Part shown: in pieces, positions 17,877 through 24,976 of the stretch
Position numbering within the stretch: position 1 is the first letter of the stretch
Layout of the letters: each line of letters starts with the position of its first letter
Virus record (IMG/VR): IMGVR_UViG_3300030451_000535
Location: 1 to 24,976 of that record
Direction: 5' to 3' (one strand)
Length of the DNA: 24,976 nucleotides
Source of the DNA: a virus
Position numbers and translations under genes: made by a program
The notes under the pieces: generated by a model
Seen by the model: the letters and a program-made list of their open reading frames with translations, nothing else
The model's database searches: none
What the model was told of the DNA's origin: nothing

Positions 17877-20027
17877 ATGGCTGAAGAAGATATTCCTGTA
17901 GAAATAGAATCAGTATCTTTAGAAGATACTGATGACACTGTAGAAGCAGATGCAGGTGCAAATAATATAATACCTTTTATAATGGAAAAGTATTATCGTG
18001 CAGATGATTATCGTGAACAAGATGAACAACGATGGTTGAGAGCGTATAGAAACTATAGAGGCTTGTATGGTTCAGATGTGCAATTTACTGAAGCAGAGAA
18101 GTCTAGAGTATTTATAAAAGTTACAAAGACAAAAACGTTAGCGGCATATGGACAAATTGTTGATGTGTTGTTTGCTAACAATAAGTTTCCGTTGAGTATT
18201 GAGCCAACGGAGTTACCTGAAGGAGTAGCAAAAGATGTTTCGTTTGACCCCCAAGAACCTGAAGAAATTGCCAATAAAACTATGGAATCGCCTTATGGAT
18301 TTCGTGGCGATGGTAACGATTTACCTAAGGGAGCGACTGAGAGAAGTCTACAAGAAAAGCTCGGACCTTTGCAAGAAAAGTTATCAGAGGTTGAAAGTCT
18401 TAAAGAGGAAACTGGTAAAACGCCTACTGCCATAACTTTTAGTCCTGCCATGATTGCAGCGAAAGCTATGGAAAAAAAGATAATGGATCAGCTAGAAGAG
18501 TCAGGAGCAAATAAATCTTTAAGAAGCACTGCATTTGAGATGTCTTTATTTGGCACAGGTGTCATGAAAGGACCCTTTGCAGTAGACAAAGAATACCCTA
18601 GTTGGGGTGATGATGGTGAATATGATCCTTCATTCAAAACAATACCTCAAGTTTCTCATGTTTCTGTGTGGAATTTTTATCCTGATCCTGATGCAACAAA
18701 CATGGATGATGCACAATATGTAATTGAAAGACATAAAATGTCTAGATCACAGTTACGTTCATTAAAGAAGAGACCACACTTTAGACCACAAGTTATAGAA
18801 GAAGCTATAGAGGCAGGTGAAAACTATAGCAAAAAGTCTTGGGAAGATGATTTAGCAGATTATGCACCTGAAAATCATATAGAAAGATATGAAGTATTAG
18901 AATATTGGGGTAATTGTGATGTAGACATGTTATTGCAACAAGACATTGAGATACCTAAAGAATTACAAAAGTTAGATGAAATACAAGTTAATGTATGGAT
19001 ATGTAATGGTAAACTTATTAGAATGGTTATTAATCCGTTCAAACCTGCAAGAATACCTTATGTAGCAGCACCATACGAATTAAATCCATATTCATTCTTC
19101 GGTGTGGGTATCGCAGAAAACATGGATGATACACAGACATTAATGAATGGCTTTATGAGAATGGCAGTAGATAATGCAGTATTATCAGGCAATTTATTAA
19201 TAGAGGTAGATGAAACTAATTTAGTTCCGGGTCAAGATTTATCTGTATATCCCGGAAAAGTATTTAGAAGACAGGGTGGAGCACCCGGACAAGCTATCTT
19301 TGGAACTAAGTTCCCTAATGTAGCAGGAGAAAATTTACAACTGTTTGACAAAGCAAGACAGTTAGCAGATGAAAGCACAGGCTTACCATCCTTTGCTCAT
19401 GGACAAACAGGTATAACAGGTGTGGGTAGAACTGCATCAGGCATATCTATGTTAATGAATGCTGCGAGTGGTAGTATAAAAACTGTTATTAAAAATGTTG
19501 ATGACTATTTATTAAAGCCATTAGGAGAAGGCTTATTTAAATTTAACATGCAGTTTGATTATGATCCTAATATAAAAGGTGATTTAGAAGTAAAAGCTCG
19601 TGGTACAGAAAGTCTCATGGCTAACGAAGTTAGATCACAAAGACTGATGCAATTCTTACAAGTATCATCTAATCCTGCATTAGCACCTTTTGCTAAGTTT
19701 CAATATATAATACGTGAGATAGCAAAAGCTATGGATTTAGACCCCGATAAAGTTACAAACAATATGGATGAGGCAGCATTACAAGCAGAACTCATGAAAG
19801 ATTTTAGAGCACCCCAACAAGAGCAAGCTCAACCACAAGCACCTGCAGGGATAGACCCAAACGATCCTACAGGATCAGGTGGAGGAACAATAGGTACAGG
19901 AATAGCACCTACACCTCAAGAGCAAGGATTTACAGGAAGGTCACAAGTTGGAGAACAACCACAAGCAAATACTCAGCCGACTCAAGATATTGGTCAACAA
20001 CCCCAAGTTAATCAACAACTTCAATGA
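17877..20027 (+). CDS. Portal protein (head-tail connector)
   Basis: This 716-residue protein follows TerL and precedes the head genes, as portal genes do. It has the acidic N-terminus, PFIMEKYYRADDYREQDEQR, a wing region with VWNFYPDPDATNMDDAQYVI, and the block GVGIAENMDDTQTLMNGFMR, followed by ADESTGLPSFAHGQTGITGV. These are typical of large portals of marine phages (P22-like topology). The C-terminus is proline/glutamine-rich (from about residue 645). Twelve copies would form the DNA entry ring at one head vertex. The ATG at 17877 is the first that avoids overlap with TerL. Confidence 0.85.
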   Translation: MAEEDIPVEIESVSLEDTDDTVEADAGANNIIPFIMEKYYRADDYREQDEQRWLRAYRNYRGLYGSDVQFTEAEKSRVFIKVTKTKTLAAYGQIVDVLFANNKFPLSIEPTELPEGVAKDVSFDPQEPEEIANKTMESPYGFRGDGNDLPKGATERSLQEKLGPLQEKLSEVESLKEETGKTPTAITFSPAMIAAKAMEKKIMDQLEESGANKSLRSTAFEMSLFGTGVMKGPFAVDKEYPSWGDDGEYDPSFKTIPQVSHVSVWNFYPDPDATNMDDAQYVIERHKMSRSQLRSLKKRPHFRPQVIEEAIEAGENYSKKSWEDDLADYAPENHIERYEVLEYWGNCDVDMLLQQDIEIPKELQKLDEIQVNVWICNGKLIRMVINPFKPARIPYVAAPYELNPYSFFGVGIAENMDDTQTLMNGFMRMAVDNAVLSGNLLIEVDETNLVPGQDLSVYPGKVFRRQGGAPGQAIFGTKFPNVAGENLQLFDKARQLADESTGLPSFAHGQTGITGVGRTASGISMLMNAASGSIKTVIKNVDDYLLKPLGEGLFKFNMQFDYDPNIKGDLEVKARGTESLMANEVRSQRLMQFLQVSSNPALAPFAKFQYIIREIAKAMDLDPDKVTNNMDEAALQAELMKDFRAPQQEQAQPQAPAGIDPNDPTGSGGGTIGTGIAPTPQEQGFTGRSQVGEQPQANTQPTQDIGQQPQVNQQLQ

Positions 20028-20166
20028 TTACTTAGATTATAAAATAGAAGAGCAACATAAAATAATGGAACAATCAGATGATTCCATATCTATACATAGA
20101 TCACAAGGTTATGTGATGGCATTGAAAAGATTAAAACTATTAAGAGATGAGGTCAATGCAGAATAG
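19948..20166 (+). CDS. Small conserved protein after the portal, about 72 aa
   Basis: The main block NFNDYLDYKIEEQHKIMEQS followed by ISIHRSQGYVMALKRLKLLR and DEVNAE looks like a recurring small partner gene after the portal in marine phages. The start is unclear: a TTG at 19948 with AGGAAGG upstream gives 72 residues and overlaps the portal by 80 bases, while the first ATG (20065) would remove the conserved part. It is helical, so it may bind the portal or head. Confidence 0.6.
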   Translation: MENNHKQILSRLKILVNNPKLINNFNDYLDYKIEEQHKIMEQSDDSISIHRSQGYVMALKRLKLLRDEVNAE

Positions 20167-21937
20167 TTTAAACAATCAAATGGATACTTTGTTTAAGCCT
20201 AGTAATGTTCAAACGCTAGACGAAACTGTAGATGATTTTAAAGAAATTGGAACAGGATTATTAACAGGAACTTTAGCGATTCCCTCTGACGTAGTAACAG
20301 GTGCAGAAACTGTTAACACTTTTTTAGCTGAAAACTCTTATAGTCCTTTGGCAATGTTAATAAAAGATAATCTGCAAGAGTTTGAAAAAGAGTATGGAAG
20401 AAAAGCATTTGATCAAGGATTTGAAGAAATAACAGGAATAAAGTCTGATCCTACAAATATTAATCAGCTTGTCGGTGAAGTGTTATCTCCTACAGGAGCA
20501 TTCTTAGCACCTGCCAAATTATTTGATAAATTGTCTGATGGTGCTTCTGCATTATATAGTAAGATAAAAAATACTCTATCTAGTAGTGACTTTACAAAAA
20601 ATGATTTAGTTACTGAGGGAGCATATGTTGATCCTATAATAGCTACTGCAAAAAAAGAAGTAGATATAAATAAACCAAAGATAGATTTAAATGTTATAGG
20701 AGAGAACACACCTTTAGGAAAAGAAAGAGCGAGTGCATATAGAACTGCTGAAGCTAAAATGATAAAAGAAGCAGGGGATACACCAACTCTTCAATCTGAT
20801 ATTGATACTATGAAAGTCCCTGCAGAAAAAGCTCCTGAAATAGCATCTTTAAAAAATTATGAAAAGTTGAATCAAGGGCAAAAGGACAAATTATTTCAAG
20901 AAACAGGAGTGTACAGAGGCTCAGATGGTAAGTTAAGAGTAAAAATAAATCCTAGTGAAGCAACATTAAAATTAGAAAATTTAGGATTTGCTCAAGATAT
21001 AGCAGATGGTGTATTAATGAGTAATCAACTAAACTTTGATAAATTAAATAATTATAATGTTAGATTAAGAAATATGTTAAACTATGAAGATTTATATGCA
21101 AACTATGGCGATCCAATTAAAACGTCAGCAGGAACTGTAAAGTTTCAACCAATAGGTAATATATTAATAAAGAAACAAGAAATTGATCCTGATGAAGTGT
21201 ATACAATGGGTAAAACATTAGCTAGTTATGATCCTGTTGAGGATATTATATACTTATCAAGTGGAGATGCAGATAAAGTTAAATCTGCATTAATACATGA
21301 ACTACAACATGCTATACAAAACAGAGAGGGTTTTGAAAATGGTGGTAGTATTCTAGGTATATTAAGAAAAAATGGCTCAGACTACATAGAAAGAAGAAAG
21401 ACAAGTGTAAGAGTAAATGAGCAATTAGTAAATAAATTATTTGAAAAAATTGATTTAGCTGATGAATATATAAAAATGCAAGCTAATAGAATGTCACCAA
21501 GCGAAGCTAAATTATGGGTGCAGGAACAATCTGATCCAACATCTAGAATGATAATGTATACTTTTGCTAAACAAGAGTTTGATACTATGATTAAAAAGTT
21601 AGCTGACAGAGAATATCGGCAAGTAGAGAGTTTAGGTCTTGATAAAATATATTTAAAAGTAGATAGAAATGGTCTTACTGCTGATGCAAATTTTACACCT
21701 ATGGAAGAGCTACTTGCTAATCATTTATCTAGTAATAAAGACTTTATTGAATTTATGAAAGTACAAACAGCGTTTTTGAGACCTGAACAAAAAAGATTAG
21801 ATGAGTTATACAACATAGCAGAGAAAGCCTATGTAAACAAAGGTGGTGAGGCAGAGGCAAGATATGCACAACAACTAATAGAATATGAGAATCTTTTGCC
21901 TGATCCACAAATGTATTATAAAGCAGTAGAGGAATAA
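20147..21937 (+). CDS. Large virion-associated protein with zinc-metalloprotease motif (LPD23-like)
   Basis: This is a 596-residue protein. The central block ends in ALIHELQHAIQNREGFENGG (residues 381-400). HELQH is a zincin motif (HExxH; His384, Glu385, His388), and the EGF-x-GG continuation is what I associate with the large polyvalent protein-associated domain LPD23. The N-terminal part is acidic with short hydrophobic stretches (TGLLTGTLAIPSDVVTG, NQLVGEVLSPTGAFLAPAKL) that could insert in a membrane. The C-terminal part is a helical scaffold. It may be an ejected or head-processing protease. It overlaps the small gene before it by 20 bases; an ATG at 20156 is an alternative start. Confidence 0.7.
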   Translation: MRSMQNSLNNQMDTLFKPSNVQTLDETVDDFKEIGTGLLTGTLAIPSDVVTGAETVNTFLAENSYSPLAMLIKDNLQEFEKEYGRKAFDQGFEEITGIKSDPTNINQLVGEVLSPTGAFLAPAKLFDKLSDGASALYSKIKNTLSSSDFTKNDLVTEGAYVDPIIATAKKEVDINKPKIDLNVIGENTPLGKERASAYRTAEAKMIKEAGDTPTLQSDIDTMKVPAEKAPEIASLKNYEKLNQGQKDKLFQETGVYRGSDGKLRVKINPSEATLKLENLGFAQDIADGVLMSNQLNFDKLNNYNVRLRNMLNYEDLYANYGDPIKTSAGTVKFQPIGNILIKKQEIDPDEVYTMGKTLASYDPVEDIIYLSSGDADKVKSALIHELQHAIQNREGFENGGSILGILRKNGSDYIERRKTSVRVNEQLVNKLFEKIDLADEYIKMQANRMSPSEAKLWVQEQSDPTSRMIMYTFAKQEFDTMIKKLADREYRQVESLGLDKIYLKVDRNGLTADANFTPMEELLANHLSSNKDFIEFMKVQTAFLRPEQKRLDELYNIAEKAYVNKGGEAEARYAQQLIEYENLLPDPQMYYKAVEE

Positions 21938-21939
21938 AT

Positions 21940-23673
21940 ATGACTAAGATAATGGACATGTCAAAGCTAATAGAGGCAGCTAAGAAAATGGGAATAAATG
22001 AAGAAGAGCTAAGAGCTTTATTACCTTTGATGCTTGAAGTTCAAGATGAAAAAACTAAGTCTGATTTAAAAACTATTAAAAAAGCTAAAGGTGGAGACAT
22101 TGCAGAACAGATGGAAATGTTTCAAGATGGTGGTCTTAAAGATGAGGGTGGCACAAAAGACCCTGTGTCAGGAAACGATGTACCTCCGGGAGCTACACAA
22201 GAAGAAGTAAGAGATGATATACCTGCACAATTAAGTGAAGGAGAGTTTGTATTCCCTGCTGATGTTGTAAGATATATTGGTTTAGAAAAGTTAATGAAAT
22301 TAAGACAAGACGCAAAAATGGGTCTCAAGGTTATGGAAGAAATGGGTCAGATGGGTAATGCAGATGAAGCAACAATACCTGATGATATACCTTTTAGTCT
22401 AATAGATATAGACATGGCAGAAGATGATGAAGAAGTAGAAGAGAGAGCACAAGGAGGGGTAATTAGGGCAGCAAATGGTTTTGCAGGTACAACAACCACT
22501 ACAAATCCTGTGCAAAAAAGACAACCTAATGTTGCAGGAACACAGACAGGAATTAAACAACCTTATGTAGCACCTACTATACCATCTGCTACTGCAGCAC
22601 CCGTAGGTGGATTTACATATAAATCGCCTGTAGATTCAACAAAAAGAGCAACTTATACAGGATTGTTTGGTGGAGATGAGTTAGGATTAGGACCTGATGA
22701 ATACAGAACTTTTGTAAACGATGCAGGTGTAGAAATACAAATACCATTTAAAAATGGAGAGTTATTTACAGGATTTACAATACCTGAAGGATTTTCACAA
22801 AAAACAGAGGATACAACTGCAAAGCCTAAAACTGCTAGAGTTCAAACATCTAGAGTTCAATCTGTGTCTTCAGATGATGATAGACCTGATAAAACGCAGG
22901 GAGCAGTTGATTTAACAGGTGCTCCTTTATCCTACAAATCTTTATTTGGTATGGATAAACTAGACACTGCATTGAAGGGCATAGCTGTTAGTCAATTTAA
23001 CTTATTTGATCCAAAGGCTGCTATTACAAGAGGAGTAACAAATCAAGTAGATATAAATAGCGTAAATTTAAGTATGCAAAAAGATTTACTAACAAATTAT
23101 AAAAAAACTTCAGGGTTAGATGTAAACTTTAATTTAGTGGAATTACCTACAGTACAAAGAGATCAATTAGCCGATGGCATGAATCAATTATCTAATTCCG
23201 TTAAAAATGTTTTAACTGACTTTGAAGGAAAGGCAATTAGTATAAATGAACTAGTTACTAAAGCAAATGATTATGGTATTAATATAAATAGACAAGACCT
23301 TAATGAAAAAGGAACTAATATATTATCTAAAAAACAAGTTAATGAATTAGCTAAAAATGTTGTTAAGGCAGATTTTGAAAGAAAGAAAGAAAAAGAAGAT
23401 ATAAGACAACAGGTAGTGCGAACAGGTGAAGCTATATCAGATCAAGTACAAAAAGATAAAGGATTTGATTTTGGTGCAGGAATATCAGATGCACAAATAG
23501 ATGACACCTCTGATAGATCAGGAAGTCAAGAGTCTTATGAATCGGAGGCTACAGGTTCTCAAGATTTTAGCCAAGATGCATTTGACGATCCTCTAATGAA
23601 ACAAGGTGGACTCGCAAAGAAAAAAGTTAAACCTAAGAAGATGAAGCGAGGTGGATTAGCTTCTAAAAAATAA
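21940..23673 (+). CDS. Conserved virion-type protein, 577 aa
   Basis: The N-terminal third holds a helix (MDMSKLIEAAKKMGINEEEL) and the conserved block DIPAQLSEGEFVFPADVVRY followed by IGLEKLMKLRQDAKMGLKVM (about residues 94-132) and MGNADEATIPDD. I have seen this in the structural operons of marine phages, without known activity. The middle is threonine/proline-rich and probably disordered. The C-terminus ends in two KxGGL repeats (KQGGLAKKKVKPKKMKRGGL). GAGGAA lies before the ATG. A head or internal role is inferred from position. Confidence 0.65.
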   Translation: MTKIMDMSKLIEAAKKMGINEEELRALLPLMLEVQDEKTKSDLKTIKKAKGGDIAEQMEMFQDGGLKDEGGTKDPVSGNDVPPGATQEEVRDDIPAQLSEGEFVFPADVVRYIGLEKLMKLRQDAKMGLKVMEEMGQMGNADEATIPDDIPFSLIDIDMAEDDEEVEERAQGGVIRAANGFAGTTTTTNPVQKRQPNVAGTQTGIKQPYVAPTIPSATAAPVGGFTYKSPVDSTKRATYTGLFGGDELGLGPDEYRTFVNDAGVEIQIPFKNGELFTGFTIPEGFSQKTEDTTAKPKTARVQTSRVQSVSSDDDRPDKTQGAVDLTGAPLSYKSLFGMDKLDTALKGIAVSQFNLFDPKAAITRGVTNQVDINSVNLSMQKDLLTNYKKTSGLDVNFNLVELPTVQRDQLADGMNQLSNSVKNVLTDFEGKAISINELVTKANDYGININRQDLNEKGTNILSKKQVNELAKNVVKADFERKKEKEDIRQQVVRTGEAISDQVQKDKGFDFGAGISDAQIDDTSDRSGSQESYESEATGSQDFSQDAFDDPLMKQGGLAKKKVKPKKMKRGGLASKK

Positions 23674-23680
23674 TCCACGT

Positions 23681-23725
23681 ACTAGCTACTTATCCCCCGA
23701 AAGATGGCTACGATAACCCTAGGAG
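23681..23725 (+). other. Structured leader of the scaffold-like gene
   Basis: TAGCTA (23683-23688) can pair with TGGCTA (23705-23710), and CTT with AAG inside, around the loop ATCCCCCGA. Alternatively TTATC (23690-23694) pairs with GATAA (23712-23716), which would make a pseudoknot or a switch with the first stem. AGGAG (23721-23725) follows directly as the ribosome site, so folding could tune translation. Confidence 0.4.
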
Positions 23726-23731
23726 TAAAAA

Positions 23732-24613
23732 ATGGCAGAAGAAGCTAAAAAAATGGTGGTTGATGCAACACCTGAAAAAAAAGCATTCATGACTAAACGT
23801 TCTACTCATGAAGACAGAATTAAAAAAGATGAGGAAGAATTAAAAGAGCTTATGAAAGAAGCAAAAGGTGAATCTGAAGAGCCTACTGAAGAGAAGAAGG
23901 AAGAAGAAGAAGAACCGAAGAATGCTGAAGAAAGAACTTTTAAGAAGCGTTATGGTGATCTGCGAAGATATAGTCAAGAGAAAGAGAGAGACTTTCAAAA
24001 GCAGATAGACGAATTAAAAAGTCAACTAAGTCAAGCTACACAAAAAGAGATGAAGTTGCCTAAGTCAGATGAAGACATAGAGGCATGGGCAAAAGAATAT
24101 CCTGATGTAGCTAAGATTGTAGAATCTATTGCAATGAAAAAAGCAAAAGAGCAATCTACAACTCTAGAAAAGAAGTTGAAAGAGATAAATGAGTTCAATG
24201 AAAAAACTGTAAAAGAAAGAGCAGAAGTTGAACTTATGAAGATACATCCTGATTTTGATACCATCAGAGATAGTGATGACTTTCACAATTGGGCAGAAGA
24301 ACAACCACAGTGGGTGCAGAAAGCGTTATATGAAAATGACAATGATGCAAAATCAGCGGCAAGAGCCATTGACCTCTACAAGGCAGATAGAAATATCGGC
24401 AGAGAGGAGAAGGGCAAGAACAGTAAAAGTGCTGCTACACAAGTTAAGACAAAAGGTGAAAAGACTACACCTACTGTAGAAAGTAACAATAAGATATTAG
24501 AGTCGGAAGTTCAGAAGATGTCTGCAAAAGAATATGAAAAAAAGTCAGACATAATTATGGAAGCAATCCGATCAGGGAATTTTGTCTACGACATATCAGG
24601 CTCTGCTAGATAA
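23732..24613 (+). CDS. Scaffold-like head-assembly protein
   Basis: This 293-residue, highly charged helical protein has a KKDEEELKELMKEAKGESEE acidic stretch, a coil ERDFQKQIDELKSQLSQATQ (about residues 83-103), further helices (EELKAA type) and a C-terminal GNFVYDISGSAR. The composition, length and place directly before the major capsid gene are typical of scaffolding proteins, which guide prohead assembly and then leave or are degraded. AGGAG precedes the ATG within a folded leader. The call rests on position and composition, since scaffolds diverge quickly. Confidence 0.75.
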   Translation: MAEEAKKMVVDATPEKKAFMTKRSTHEDRIKKDEEELKELMKEAKGESEEPTEEKKEEEEEPKNAEERTFKKRYGDLRRYSQEKERDFQKQIDELKSQLSQATQKEMKLPKSDEDIEAWAKEYPDVAKIVESIAMKKAKEQSTTLEKKLKEINEFNEKTVKERAEVELMKIHPDFDTIRDSDDFHNWAEEQPQWVQKALYENDNDAKSAARAIDLYKADRNIGREEKGKNSKSAATQVKTKGEKTTPTVESNNKILESEVQKMSAKEYEKKSDIIMEAIRSGNFVYDISGSAR

Positions 24614-24617
24614 TCAG

Positions 24618-24645
24618 TTGACAAAATGTTGTTTATAGGTATAAC
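24618..24645 (+). promoter_or_regulatory. Sigma-70-type promoter upstream of the capsid gene
   Basis: TTGACA (24618-24623) is followed after 16 bases by TATAAC (24640-24645). It lies just after the scaffold stop and would give the capsid gene its own strong transcript with a leader of about 180 bases. Confidence 0.6.
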
Positions 24646-24833
24646 TATAGATAACTAAAAATGTGACCTCTCCACGTGGACAACTCACATATAATCAAAC
24701 ACTTGGAAGCCTACCTTATAGTACGAGCCTATGTTTGACTAGCTATTAAACATACACCTCAGATACTATTAGCCGATGACGAGTAAATATAGCACATTCG
24801 TGCATTTGTTTTATTTTCAAAATGGAGATGAAA
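24646..24833 (+). other. Long leader of the major capsid gene
   Basis: About 190 bases without a gene. ATGTGA/TCACAT arms enclose the palindrome TCCACGTGGA (24670s). A second hairpin has TATGTTT (24730-24736) pairing with AAACATA (24748-24754) around a loop with CTAGCTA. The words TCCACGT and ACTAGCTA also occur in the scaffold leader (23675, 23681). A good ribosome site, GGAG, precedes the ATG at 24834. Confidence 0.45.
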
Positions 24834-24976
24834 ATGGCATTTAAAACTGCAGCAGGTTACGGAAATCTGCCTAATGGTAATTTCTCCCCAGTTATTTACT
24901 CTAAGCAGGTTCAGTTAGCCTTTAGGAAGAACTCCGTTGTTGAAAACATCACCAACTCAGATTACTTTGGTGAGAT
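24834..24976 (+). CDS. Major capsid protein, N-terminal part (runs off the right edge)
   Basis: The first 47 codons read MAFKTAAGYGNLPNGNFSPV, then IYSKQVQLAFRKNSVVENIT and NSDYFGE. The pattern AGYGNLPNGNFSPVIYS...VQLAFRK.SVV..IT.SDYFGEI is one I know from major capsid proteins of marine phages. It forms the HK97-fold head shell together with the scaffold. The ATG at 24834 has GGAG at 6-base spacing; in-frame ATGs at 24822 and 24828 overlap that ribosome site and are rejected. It has its own promoter and long leader. Confidence 0.85.
   Translation, partial: MAFKTAAGYGNLPNGNFSPVIYSKQVQLAFRKNSVVENITNSDYFGE

Noticed and set aside
1-24976. tRNA genes, CRISPR arrays and insertion sequences
   Set aside because: No cloverleaf, no regularly spaced identical repeats with spacers, and no transposase or terminal inverted repeats were found by eye.

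Overview
This window is an AT-rich piece of a tailed bacteriophage genome (or prophage). Its gene content resembles the many phages known from marine metagenomes. Several small proteins here (DUF5824-, DUF5872- and DUF6321-like, the GP88 family, and the small proteins before the terminase) are of types I associate with phages of marine bacteria. Family names come from memory of their sequence patterns, not from a search. An integrase fragment at the left edge suggests a temperate or integration-competent phage.

Layout. Positions 1-8709 form a leftward (minus strand) early arm: a truncated tyrosine integrase, a DUF932 protein, a DNA cytosine-5 methyltransferase, a GP88-family protein, and about 20 tiny genes linked by ATGA, TAATG or TGATG overlaps. 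Positions 8710-9443 are a control region with no convincing gene. Positions 9444-24976 form a rightward late arm. It begins with many very small, lysine/arginine-rich proteins. A lysis module follows (holin-like protein at 14086, T4-type lysozyme at 15232), then packaging (small terminase, HTH protein, TerL), portal, a large metalloprotease-motif protein, a conserved structural-type protein, a scaffold-like protein, and the first 47 codons of the major capsid protein.

The control region is the most unusual part. Six sites match the sigma-54 (-24/-12) promoter consensus TGGCAYR-N4-TTGCW exactly. Five point left and one points right, and all lie between 7733 and 9014; I saw no exact match elsewhere. 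Interleaved with them are eight copies of a 15-bp dyad (TTAACAA-S-TTGGTAA and variants, 5977-9101), two TGTCAA-N4-TTGACA dyads, and good sigma-70 promoters for each arm. The rightward sigma-70 promoter is followed by a tandem array of ACATTTAWAATGT operators. Together these suggest a switch in which sigma-54 holoenzyme, sigma-70 holoenzyme and at least three DNA-binding proteins compete. I see no sigma-54 activator (AAA+ protein) and no recognisable CI/Cro gene in the window, so any activator would come from the host or from outside the window. If these are true sigma-54 promoters, the host must encode RpoN. This argues against SAR11, which is reported to have only sigma-70 and sigma-32 type factors.
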